Shown: positions 1 through 6,797, counted from the stretch's first letter. The stretch: DNA of 10,189 bases from a bacterium (GCA_021799935.1 JAJYZM010000016.1:1-10189); one strand, 5' to 3'. Numbers and translations are program-made. Notes: generated by a model not told the origin, from the sequence alone.

Positions 1-212
1 TTAACCGAATTTATCGCCGTTACGTTCCCTATGGTATGAATATATGGCTGCCAGTCACCTATTTTGGAAACGGCTACGGATACCGAAGCGGGCGGATATT
101 TCATCATTTTCATCATCTGCCCGTTTTTATAGCCTTTATATGCCTTGTATCCGAATATTCCGCCGAATATGACGGCTAAAACAAGAAATGCAATTATAAA
201 TCTTTTAATCAT
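1..212 (-). CDS. Efflux RND transporter periplasmic adaptor (membrane fusion protein), N-terminal part only
   Basis: The first 70 residues of a protein that runs off the left edge. It starts MIKRFIIAFLVLAVIFGGIF, one N-terminal membrane anchor or signal segment (about residues 4-21), followed by a basic Met-rich linker and then PPASVSVAV, GDWQPYI and GNVTAINSV. That last pattern is the typical entry of HlyD/AcrA/MexE-type adaptors into their first beta-barrel strand, where periplasmic subunits link an inner-membrane RND pump to an outer-membrane channel. The ATG at 212 has an AAAGGTAA ribosome site about 7 bases upstream. It diverges from the outer-membrane factor at 383, which supports a shared efflux role. 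No Cys lipobox is visible, so the protein is probably anchored by the helix or cleaved by signal peptidase I. The substrate cannot be inferred. The family call is fairly secure despite the short fragment. Confidence 0.8.
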   Translation of the reverse strand, partial: MIKRFIIAFLVLAVIFGGIFGYKAYKGYKNGQMMKMMKYPPASVSVAVSKIGDWQPYIHTIGNVTAINSV

Positions 213-298
213 AAAATTACCTTTATTTTAAATATTTAGATTTATATTTTATTTTAATCTGCCGGATTAATAAATTTACGTTTAGAGCAAAAAACCGA

Positions 299-328
299 TT
301 GACAATATGACTTTATAGTCAGTATAAT
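299..328 (+). promoter_or_regulatory. Sigma70-type promoter of the outer-membrane efflux gene with an inverted-repeat operator in its spacer
   Basis: Perfect -35 TTGACA (299-304) and perfect -10 TATAAT (323-328) are separated by 18 bases. Transcription should start near 335, giving a leader of about 48 bases to the ATG at 383. The spacer holds TGACT-TTAT-AGTCA (308-321), 5-bp arms with a 4-base centre. This is a typical position and size for a TetR- or MarR-type repressor site. The promoter elements are seen directly; the operator role is inferred. A much weaker candidate for the divergent adaptor gene is minus-strand TTAATC (270-265) and TATAAA (246-241). Confidence 0.7.
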
Positions 329-382
329 TAGAATATAATAAATTCAAAATTCAGTCAATTAAAATTTTAATATTAAATTAAT

Positions 383-1849
383 ATGAAGATATCGAGAATA
401 AAAATAAAAATAAATAAAATTTTATTTCTGCTTTTTTGCATGGGCTTCGGCTCAGTTTTTATCCTTAGCGGCTGCAGTCTGTTCAGCAGTCCCAAAAAAA
501 TTGTTATAAAAATACCAAAACAGTTCAAATATACCCTTAAAACCGGAAATATGGCGGTAAAAAACGACTGGTGGAAAAATTTTAATGATAAAAATCTGGA
601 TATTTTAGTCGGCGAGGCGGTTAAAAACAATTTAAATTATCTTATAGCCATAAAAAATATTCAGGTCGCCGAAACTTATGTTTCGCAGAATGAATCTAAT
701 TTATTTCCGGTTGTTAATTTCAATTTCAGCGCTGTGAGAAATAAACTTCCGGGCTACGAAACTTCTATATTCTCCGGCGGCGGTTCTTCAGGCGGCCATT
801 CCACCGTAATTTATAATTTGAATCAGGCCGGTTTAAGCGCTTCTTACGAGTTAGACGCATGGAATCAGGTCAATAACGCTATAAAGCAGGCAAAAGCAAA
901 CGTCGCCGTTTCTAAAGAAGATGCGGACGTCGTAAAATTGACTCTAATAAGCAATGTCGCTCAGGCTTATTTTCAAATATGGGCTTTAGAAAAATCTGCG
1001 GATAATCTGAAAAAACAATATGCCGCCGAAAAAGAAATTTTAAAGCTTTATATGATTCAATATAAAGACGGGCTTATAGATGCGGAACCGGTAGAAGCCG
1101 CTAAAACAAATCTTGAAATTTTAAAAACAGAATTGAACGATTCTATAAAACTTCAGGATATTACCAAAAACACGCTGGCTTATTACATAGGAAAATTCCC
1201 TGAAAAATTCAAGTTTAAATTCAAAAATAATACTAATAAAAAAAGTATGGATTACTCAAATCTTATACCGCCGAATATTCCTTCGGAAATTTTAACGCAA
1301 AGGCCGGACGTTAAAGAAGCCGAATACAACGTCTTATCATACGCTTACGCAAAAAAAGAAAGTCTTGCGAATTTTTTTCCGGTATTAAATCTGACCGGAA
1401 ACTACGGTTACGCAAGCCCGAGCCTAAACAATTTCGTTACCGATACGAACAGCATATGGAGCTTTGGATTGAATATTTTGGCGCCTATATTTAATTATAA
1501 AACAAACATAAGCATATACAAAAGGTCTAAACTGCAGTATCAGCAGGCCGTGTTAAACTATCGAAACGCCGTAATAAACGCTTTCAGCGAAACCGACAGC
1601 GCTCTTGCTGATTATAGAAGAGATGCTAAGACTATGAAAAGCTACGAAAATAATTTTAATTATTCCCTGAAACTGTTTCATATTTACGGAGTTCAGTATA
1701 AAACAGGCATTGCAAGCCGCATAACATACTTGACGTATAAGATGAATATGCTTAACGCGGAATATAACCTGATAAATCAAAACCTGCTTTTGCAGGAAGA
1801 CGTCATAAGCGTTTATAATGCATTAGGAATGGGATTAAAAGCCGATTAA
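383..1849 (+). CDS. Outer-membrane efflux lipoprotein, NodT/OprM family of the TolC superfamily
   Basis: A 488-residue outer-membrane factor that forms the exit duct of a tripartite efflux pump. The N-terminus is very basic, followed by a hydrophobic stretch and the lipobox LSGC with Cys31 as lipidated residue. The mature part begins with the NodT-type region around KNDWWKNFND and LVGEAVKNN, then has two long alpha-hairpin repeats typical of OEP domains (roughly 65-265 and 300-480). The family hallmark QRPDVKEAE is at 306-314. Length is normal for the family (about 450-500). The start at 383 has no recognisable Shine-Dalgarno sequence. ATG20 lacks one too and would lose the basic signal-peptide head, so 383 is kept. 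It diverges from the adaptor gene at 1-212 and its stop overlaps the stop of phoU by 3-4 bases, so no terminator fits between them. The substrate is unknown. Confidence 0.92.
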   Translation: MKISRIKIKINKILFLLFCMGFGSVFILSGCSLFSSPKKIVIKIPKQFKYTLKTGNMAVKNDWWKNFNDKNLDILVGEAVKNNLNYLIAIKNIQVAETYVSQNESNLFPVVNFNFSAVRNKLPGYETSIFSGGGSSGGHSTVIYNLNQAGLSASYELDAWNQVNNAIKQAKANVAVSKEDADVVKLTLISNVAQAYFQIWALEKSADNLKKQYAAEKEILKLYMIQYKDGLIDAEPVEAAKTNLEILKTELNDSIKLQDITKNTLAYYIGKFPEKFKFKFKNNTNKKSMDYSNLIPPNIPSEILTQRPDVKEAEYNVLSYAYAKKESLANFFPVLNLTGNYGYASPSLNNFVTDTNSIWSFGLNILAPIFNYKTNISIYKRSKLQYQQAVLNYRNAVINAFSETDSALADYRRDAKTMKSYENNFNYSLKLFHIYGVQYKTGIASRITYLTYKMNMLNAEYNLINQNLLLQEDVISVYNALGMGLKAD

Positions 1850-2526
1850 TATTCGGGCAAGTTTCTTAAGTCTTTTCCTAATTCCATATATAGCAGCAGT
1901 TCCATAATTTTTTGGGCATGGTCGGCAAATCTTTCATATTTTCGGGCAATAAAAATATAAGTTATATTGTTTTCAAGCGTGGTTAAATTTTTTATCGACG
2001 CGTTTATAATATCCACGACGATTTTATGGGACAGCATATCTATAACGTTTTCGTCTCTTATTATAATATCTTTAAGCCCTATATTTTCTTTTGCGCCGTT
2101 CGCATACATTTTCGTCGCCATTTTAAGCATTTCGCCGTCCCTTGCGGCAACGTCTTCCAGATATGAATATACGCATTTAAATTCTTCCGAAGACGCCGTT
2201 CCGTCGGTAAGTTTAAGCCCTATCTGGCACACCGAAGCGCATAAATCTCCCATTCTTTCTAGGTCGGTTATTATTTTCATCGTGGTCGTTATAAACATTA
2301 AATCGGCAGCTTCGGGTTGATATAAAGCCAGAAGTTTTATACAGCTTTCATTAATGCTTACTTCCAGCGAATTAACTTTAAGGTCGTTATTAATGGTTTC
2401 TTCGGCAAGTTTTTTATCCCTCTCGAATAAAAATCTTGTTGCGCTGTCGAGTTGGCCGTTGACGATCTCGCTCATTTCTACGACGTTTTTCTTTAACTTC
2501 ATAAGCTCGCTATCTAATATATTCAC
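1846..2526 (-). CDS. phoU: Phosphate transport system regulator PhoU
   Basis: A 226-residue all-helical protein of two PhoU repeats, the negative modulator that links Pst transporter activity to the PhoR/PhoB two-component system and limits phosphate uptake. Each repeat carries the metal-cluster motif: ERMGD at 90-94 and ERFAD at 198-202, the second followed by H203. Length is normal. The start is a GTG at 2526, preceded six bases upstream by AGGGAGGGG, a strong and unusually purine-rich ribosome site. The next ATG (residue 9) lies too far from it. It is the last gene of the pst cluster, 41 bases after pstB, and its stop interleaves with that of the convergent efflux gene. Function follows from family and context; certainty is high. 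Confidence 0.95.
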   Translation of the reverse strand: MNILDSELMKLKKNVVEMSEIVNGQLDSATRFLFERDKKLAEETINNDLKVNSLEVSINESCIKLLALYQPEAADLMFITTTMKIITDLERMGDLCASVCQIGLKLTDGTASSEEFKCVYSYLEDVAARDGEMLKMATKMYANGAKENIGLKDIIIRDENVIDMLSHKIVVDIINASIKNLTTLENNITYIFIARKYERFADHAQKIMELLLYMELGKDLRNLPEY

Positions 2527-2567
2527 CGAAACCCCTCCCTCTCCTTTATATGTTTTTGATATTATTT

Positions 2568-3350
2568 TTAATATCTGCTCGTTATAAAATTTTCCGTTCT
2601 TTTATCTTTAGGCCTCGTAAAAAAAGCCCCCGCTTCGTCGAATTCTATAAGCTCTCCGTCCAGAAAAAAACCGCTGTAATCGGAAATTCTTCCGGATTGT
2701 TGAACGTTATGGCTTACGACTATTATAGTGTAATACTTCTTAAACGAATTTATCAAATCCAGTATAATGCTAGTCGAAACAGGGTCGAGATAAGCGGTTG
2801 GCTCATCCATTAAGAGTATCGACGGATTGGTAGCAATTGCCCTTGCTATGCAGAGTCTCTGCTGTTGTCCGCCGGAAAGAGAAAGCGCCGATTTATTCAA
2901 TTTGTCTTTGACTTCATCGTAAAGACCGGAATATTTCAAGCATTTTTCTACACGCTCGACTATAAAATCCTTGTTCTTTATGCCGTGTATTTTTAATCCG
3001 AAAGCTATATTATCGAAAATAGATTTTGGGAACGGATTCGGATTTTGAAACACCATGCCTATGTCTCTTCTTAATTCCACCACATCTACCGACTTATCGT
3101 ATATATTTTTCCCGTTAATCAAAACTTCGCCGGTCAGCTTTGCGCCTTCGGTGTAATCGTTCATCCTGTTAAGCGTCCTTAAAAATGTGGATTTACCGCA
3201 TCCCGAAGGGCCTAAAAGCGTACATACGGAATTTTTTTTAAAATAAAGATTAACCGATTTTAAGAGATGGTAATTCCCGTAATAAAAATTCAGGTCTTTA
3301 ACGTCAACGATTATATTATCGGCATTATCTTTCTTTATATTTTCGGGCAT
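2568..3350 (-). CDS. pstB: Phosphate ABC transporter ATP-binding protein PstB
   Basis: The cytoplasmic ATPase that powers phosphate import through PstCA (260 residues, normal length). In order: Walker A GPSGCGKST at 47-55, Q-loop Gln102 in VFQNPNPFP, signature LSGGQQQR at 158-165, Walker B ILLMDEP at 178-184 with catalytic Glu183, and switch His214 in VVSH followed by the PstB-typical NVQQ. The C-terminus TENFITSRY matches the family ending. The D-loop region reads DEPTAYLDP, whereas PstB proteins usually have a small residue pair as in SALDP; the Tyr there is unusual. AGGAGG lies about 12 bases before the ATG, somewhat far, but an in-frame TAA just upstream excludes an earlier start. The gene starts 16 bases after pstA, so it is surely co-transcribed. 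Confidence 0.97.
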   Translation of the reverse strand: MPENIKKDNADNIIVDVKDLNFYYGNYHLLKSVNLYFKKNSVCTLLGPSGCGKSTFLRTLNRMNDYTEGAKLTGEVLINGKNIYDKSVDVVELRRDIGMVFQNPNPFPKSIFDNIAFGLKIHGIKNKDFIVERVEKCLKYSGLYDEVKDKLNKSALSLSGGQQQRLCIARAIATNPSILLMDEPTAYLDPVSTSIILDLINSFKKYYTIIVVSHNVQQSGRISDYSGFFLDGELIEFDEAGAFFTRPKDKRTENFITSRY

Positions 3351-3366
3351 AAAATTTTAATTCCTC

Positions 3367-4278
3367 CTATAAAATAAATCTCTTAGCCAAATAGTTTATC
3401 AACCTTAATCCCAAATCCAATGCGAATATAAAGAGCAGTAAAACCACCGATGCCGCTTCCGCTTTGTAATGCAGTATTTTGGACGGTTCATGAATGTATA
3501 TAAAAATCAGCATCGCCAGATCCCCGACCGCCCCGCCCGGACCGGTAACTCCGGTTGGCATGCCGGTATTATAATAGTTTGTAAATAAGAGCGGGGCCGT
3601 CTGTCCGATTATATTCATTACTCCGAGCAATATCCCGATAAATATGCCTCCGAGCGCGGCTTTTAATATGACTGCCCGCGTAGCCTGCCATTTGGTAGCC
3701 CCGAGCGCAAGAGCTCCTTCTATGTAGCTTGCGGGAATCTGGTTGACCGCCTGCTCCGTCAGAAGCGTAATAATCGGAGTCATAATGAAACCGAGCGTGA
3801 GTCCGCCGGCAAGAGCCGAAAATCCGAAATGAAAACCCGGTCCCGCATTGGTAGAAAAAACGTAAAAACCGACGATACCCCAAACGATAGATGGAATCCC
3901 GAGCATGAGTTCATTTAACAGCCTTAGAAAAGCATTTGCCCTTTTTTTGCCGAAAAGCGACAGATACAAGCCTGTTCCTATTCCGATAGGAACGGCAAGA
4001 ATAGAGGCGATTACTATAAGGTAAACGTCTCCTATGACTGCGTTTAATATCCCGCCTTCGGCGCCTATTGGAAATCCGGTGGGAAGCGTAGAAATAAAAT
4101 GCCAGTTAAGATATTTATATCCTATGGAAACAGCTTCAAAAATGATGTGAAAAACGGGAAAAGAGCCTATAACAAAAGCCGCCGCGGCAAAAAAAACGGC
4201 AATGTTATTGTAAACTTTTTTACGTTTAAGGTATCCCCTGTTTGCCGGAAATACCGGCTCATGCAATTGCTGTTCCAT
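3367..4278 (-). CDS. pstA: Phosphate ABC transporter permease PstA
   Basis: One of the two inner-membrane permeases of the Pst importer (303 residues). Six hydrophobic segments lie at about 25-49, 78-106, 117-142, 155-175, 208-230 and 275-297. The cytoplasmic EAA loop that docks on PstB is EGALALGATKWQATRAVILK (187-206). The segment after it normally reads like ARIAGETAPLLFT. Here it is VMNIIGQTAPLLFT, so the conserved Arg (Arg220 in E. coli, required there for transport but not for repression of alkaline phosphatase) is Asn222, and the conserved Glu is Gln226. The DNA codons AAT (3615-3613) and CAG (3603-3601) confirm this. The start ATG has only a poor ribosome site (TTAGA). A 78-base AT-rich gap separates it from pstC, larger than the other internal gaps. 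Confidence 0.95.
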   Translation of the reverse strand: MEQQLHEPVFPANRGYLKRKKVYNNIAVFFAAAAFVIGSFPVFHIIFEAVSIGYKYLNWHFISTLPTGFPIGAEGGILNAVIGDVYLIVIASILAVPIGIGTGLYLSLFGKKRANAFLRLLNELMLGIPSIVWGIVGFYVFSTNAGPGFHFGFSALAGGLTLGFIMTPIITLLTEQAVNQIPASYIEGALALGATKWQATRAVILKAALGGIFIGILLGVMNIIGQTAPLLFTNYYNTGMPTGVTGPGGAVGDLAMLIFIYIHEPSKILHYKAEAASVVLLLFIFALDLGLRLINYLAKRFIL

Positions 4279-4356
4279 TCTAATTTTATATTTTTATTTA
4301 ATAAAGTTTCGATTGTAAATTATATTTATTATAATTGCCGTGGTTATTTCTTAAAA

Positions 4357-5301
4357 TCAGCCGCCGCCGAACTGAGACCTGCTGAATCTGCCGCCTATAA
4401 CCCTGTTTAAAATATTCCGTCCTATTATGTTGACTATAAGGCTTGTTAATAAAAGCACAAGCGCAAGTTCTACTTCGGCGGAAGCGTATATAGGACTTAT
4501 AACGGCAAAAGTAAAGGTATTCGCCAACAGGGAAGATATAGTATAGCCTACGCTGAACAAAGATTTCGGCACTACCGCCTGATTTCCAATCAGAAGTACC
4601 ACGGCTATCGTCTCTCCCACCGCCCTTCCGAAACCTAAAATTATCCCTCCGTATATGCCGTTCAAGGCGTAAGGCAGGGAAACGTCTTTAATGACGTCTA
4701 ATTTTGTGGCGCCCATAGCCAGCGCCCCGTCTTTGGCGAGCTTTGGAACCGAAGCTAAAGAATCTTTGGTAATAGAAGATATAATGGGCAAAATCATAAA
4801 TGCGACTATAATGCTTGCGGCAAGAATTCCGTAGCCGATATTTTCCTCTACTTTAAGAAAAGGTATGTTTGAAAAATGAGCGTTAAAAAACGGCTCTACC
4901 GATTCCCTGAGCCACGGAACGACCGTCAGCACGCCCCATACGCCGAAAACTACGCTCGGTATTCCCGCCAGCATTTCTACTATTACAGTAAAAATACCTC
5001 TTAAAAAAACAGGGCAGTATTCCTGTAAAAATATCCCTATACCGAAACTGAAGGGTATCGCAAACAATAATGCGAGAAAAGTAACGATAAAAGTTCCAGC
5101 GATAAAAGTTAAAGCGCCGAAGACCTCTTTGGGAGGATTCCATTCTTTTGTCCATAAAAAAGAAATGCCGTATCTGATAATGGATGGGTAACTGTAATAC
5201 AGTACGATTATAACTGAGACCGAAAAAATCAGAATTATAGAAAGAACGAAAACGGAAAGAATAAATTTAAAAAGGTCGTCTTTGTATTTTAAAGTGAACA
5301 T
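4357..5301 (-). CDS. pstC: Phosphate ABC transporter permease PstC
   Basis: The second inner-membrane permease of the Pst importer (314 residues). Hydrophobic helices lie at about 12-37, 62-92, 102-130, 157-178, 213-238 and 277-295. The EAA loop is DGALAMGATKLDVIKDVSLP (191-210) and is followed by GFGRAVGETIAV, which keeps the conserved Arg226 and Glu230 that are changed in the partner PstA. The C-terminus ends in a Gly run. The ATG at 5301 has no Shine-Dalgarno sequence. Instead the transcript can form a 7-bp hairpin (5303-5309 with 5320-5326) ending one base before the start codon. The 194-base gap to pstS holds a REP-like hairpin, a terminator-like hairpin and an internal promoter, so expression may be partly independent of pstS. 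Confidence 0.95.
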   Translation of the reverse strand: MFTLKYKDDLFKFILSVFVLSIILIFSVSVIIVLYYSYPSIIRYGISFLWTKEWNPPKEVFGALTFIAGTFIVTFLALLFAIPFSFGIGIFLQEYCPVFLRGIFTVIVEMLAGIPSVVFGVWGVLTVVPWLRESVEPFFNAHFSNIPFLKVEENIGYGILAASIIVAFMILPIISSITKDSLASVPKLAKDGALAMGATKLDVIKDVSLPYALNGIYGGIILGFGRAVGETIAVVLLIGNQAVVPKSLFSVGYTISSLLANTFTFAVISPIYASAEVELALVLLLTSLIVNIIGRNILNRVIGGRFSRSQFGGG

Positions 5302-5302
5302 T

Positions 5303-5326
5303 AATTTGTTTAAATGGGGACAAATT
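5303..5326 (-). promoter_or_regulatory. Small mRNA hairpin directly before the pstC start codon
   Basis: AATTTGT at 5303-5309 pairs with ACAAATT at 5320-5326, a 7-bp stem with a 10-base loop. In the pstC message it ends one base before the ATG, exactly where a ribosome site should be, and no Shine-Dalgarno sequence is present. The stem is AT-rich and therefore weak. A role in damping pstC translation is inference only. Confidence 0.35.
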
Positions 5327-5345
5327 TAATTTAAAAATTTTTTTA

Positions 5346-5374
5346 ATTATAGCACATTCTTTTTAATTTTTCTA
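5346..5374 (-). promoter_or_regulatory. Likely internal promoter for pstCAB-phoU
   Basis: Reading the minus strand, an extended -10 element TGCTATAAT (5354-5346) is preceded, 17 bases before its TATAAT, by TAGAAA (5374-5369), which matches TTGACA at four of six positions. Transcription would start near 5339, about 38 bases before the pstC ATG and just downstream of the terminator-like hairpin. No Pho-box-like repeats precede it, so it may supply a basal transporter level regardless of phosphate. Confidence 0.5.
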
Positions 5375-5404
5375 AAAAAAATAATGCGGCGGATTTATCC
5401 CGCC
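5374..5404 (-). terminator. Terminator-like hairpin between pstS and pstC
   Basis: On the minus strand GGCGG (5404-5400) pairs with CCGCC (5392-5388) around a 7-base loop, followed after six bases (GCATTA) by eight T residues (5381-5374). The stem is short, so termination is probably partial. It follows the strong REP-like hairpin in the direction of transcription and could cut read-through from pstS into pstCAB, raising binding protein over permease. Confidence 0.5.
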
Positions 5405-5456
5405 ATTGCGCAAAGCGAAGCAATCTAAAGAACGGATTGCTTCGCTTTGCGCAATG
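5404..5456. repeat. REP-like 22-bp perfect inverted repeat (ATTGC...GAAGCAATC type)
   Basis: The arm 5404-5425 is the exact reverse complement of 5435-5456, with a 9-base loop (5426-5434). The arm core ATTGCGCAAAGCGAAGCAAT resembles the dispersed palindromes of the general form CATTGCGAGCGAAG..GCAATC found between genes in many bacterial genomes. No second copy is in this window. In the pstS message the arms form a very stable hairpin about 40 bases after the stop codon, which could protect the pstS mRNA 3' end from exonucleases or act as an attenuator. Structure is seen; family membership and function are inferred. Confidence 0.8.
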
Positions 5457-5495
5457 ACTATACTATATACTAATCTGCCTTTTTAAATGGCTTGC

Positions 5496-6590
5496 TTATT
5501 TTACCTGCGCCAGAAGTTTTTTAACGTTCGGCATAACGGATTTAGGAAGCGGTGCAAAACCGGTTTTAACGGTATATTTAGCCGCCTGTCCCGGACCAAG
5601 CGCCCAGTTTACCAAATCCTTAATCGATTTTGTAGTTGCTGGATTCGGCTGGGTTTTCTTTATCATCCAGAATTCAAAGTTTGAATCGGGGTAAGCATTT
5701 TTGGCCGAAACGTTCCATACTATAGATTTATCGAAATCAGCCGGAAAATCCCCCTGTTTTAAAGCGGAGTTTGCGGCGGCGGCAATAGTTTTAACCGAAC
5801 CCACGACGTAATTACCGGCTTTGTTAAGGAGCGCGGCGCTTGCAAGATGATATTCCATGACCCAGCCGAGTCCCACGTAGCCTATGCCTCCGGACGTACT
5901 TTTAACGGCGGCCACGACCGCATCGCTTCCAAGATATCCGCTTCCGACAGGCCAATCTGGAGAAAGGCTTCTTCCGACTTTACTTGCCCATGCTTTGGAA
6001 GTGTCGGTTAAAAGGCTCGTGAAATCAAAAGTCGTTCCGCTTGCGTCCGCCCTGTGAACGACGAAAATATGGAGATTAGGGAACTTGTACTGCGGGTTTA
6101 ATTTTTTAAATATTGGATTGTCCCAGTTGTTAATTTTGCCCATATAAATTTCCGCAACCAATTTCGGCGTCATTTTGAGATTTACGTTGTTAGGTATGCC
6201 GGGGATATTGTAAATAACCTGGGCGTCGTCGAGAGCGACCGGAACGTTTACTAAATTAGGATACCTCTTTTTAAAGCTTTTTGTAAGATAGGCATCGGAT
6301 GCCCCTATTGTAATATTGCCGTCCGCGGCGTTTGAAATGCCGAAACCCGAACCGGTTCCCGCAACCGAGACCGTAACGCCCGGATTAAGCTTGTGGTACT
6401 TAACCGCCCACACCGAATTTAAGGGATAAAGCATAGTGGAACCGGAAATAGTGAGCGTTCCCGCGGGAACCTTAGAGCTTGTCGCCGGCGCTTTAGACTT
6501 GGCGCAGCCCGCTGCAAAAATGGACAGGGCAAAAACGGCAGAAGCGACCGTTAATCCTCCAAGCATTTTTTTCATACTGCTTTTGTTCAT
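5496..6590 (-). CDS. pstS: Phosphate ABC transporter substrate-binding lipoprotein PstS
   Basis: The periplasmic phosphate receptor of the Pst importer (364 residues). A basic head and hydrophobic core end in the lipobox AAGC with Cys29, so the protein is tethered to a membrane rather than free as in E. coli. Phosphate-contacting motifs are all present: ISGSTMLYP at 48-56, GIGASD-like TIGASD ending in Asp99, and HRADASGTTF with Arg180, Ser184, Gly185 and Thr186. The motif MGKINNWDNP (150-159) is typical of the family. The ATG at 6590 has GGAGGA about six bases upstream, a strong site. First gene of the cluster, with Pho-box repeats and a -10 element just upstream, so it should be induced by phosphate starvation. 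Certainty is high. Confidence 0.97.
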   Translation of the reverse strand: MNKSSMKKMLGGLTVASAVFALSIFAAGCAKSKAPATSSKVPAGTLTISGSTMLYPLNSVWAVKYHKLNPGVTVSVAGTGSGFGISNAADGNITIGASDAYLTKSFKKRYPNLVNVPVALDDAQVIYNIPGIPNNVNLKMTPKLVAEIYMGKINNWDNPIFKKLNPQYKFPNLHIFVVHRADASGTTFDFTSLLTDTSKAWASKVGRSLSPDWPVGSGYLGSDAVVAAVKSTSGGIGYVGLGWVMEYHLASAALLNKAGNYVVGSVKTIAAAANSALKQGDFPADFDKSIVWNVSAKNAYPDSNFEFWMIKKTQPNPATTKSIKDLVNWALGPGQAAKYTVKTGFAPLPKSVMPNVKKLLAQVK

Positions 6591-6658
6591 AAAATCTCCT
6601 CCGTAAATTAAATTAAAATTAAATTTACAATCTGAATTTGTCTAATTTTTACGCTTTA

Positions 6659-6716
6659 ATTATATTAACAGATTATTGTTACAATTTTATTACATTTATG
6701 TTAAATTTTTGTAACA
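6659..6716 (-). promoter_or_regulatory. Pho-box-controlled promoter of pstS: four 11-bp-spaced heptamers plus -10
   Basis: Read on the minus strand: TGTTACA (6716-6710), TTTAACA (6705-6699), TGTAATA (6694-6688) and TGTAACA (6683-6677), each starting exactly 11 bases after the last. Twelve bases later comes a perfect TATAAT (6664-6659). No -35 hexamer stands at the right distance; the last repeat occupies that place, as in PhoB-activated promoters. Eleven-bp tandem repeats of TGTCATA/TTAACA type are the known binding pattern of PhoB/PhoP-family regulators. The predicted transcript starts near 6652, giving a leader of about 60 bases. The repeats are seen directly; the regulator is inferred. Confidence 0.8.
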
Positions 6717-6737
6717 AATTTTAGGCTGTGGTATAAT
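6709..6737 (+). promoter_or_regulatory. Promoter of the iron-containing alcohol dehydrogenase, overlapping the Pho-box repeats
   Basis: An extended -10, TG-G-TATAAT (6729-6737), has TTGTAA (6709-6714, four of six consensus bases) 17 bases upstream. The -35 lies inside the last 11-bp repeat (6710-6716). A PhoB-type protein on these repeats would sit on or next to RNA polymerase here, so the divergent gene may be activated or repressed by phosphate status. Transcription should start near 6744. Confidence 0.65.
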
Positions 6738-6797
6738 GATTCCGGCAAAAGATTAATAATCACCGTAATTTTTTATTTTTAAGGAGGGCATATCTAT

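Noticed and set aside
1967..2320. 117-codon plus-strand frame opposite phoU
   Set aside because: Antisense shadow of a clearly identified phoU gene; no start signals.
3569..3883. 104-codon minus-strand frame inside pstA
   Set aside because: Shadow of pstA in another frame, rich in Arg/Tyr/Ser with no ribosome site; pstA itself is certain.
4279..4356. Promoter for pstA in the pstC-pstA gap
   Set aside because: Two TATAAT-like words occur but no -35 of more than weak match; AT-rich sequence explains them.
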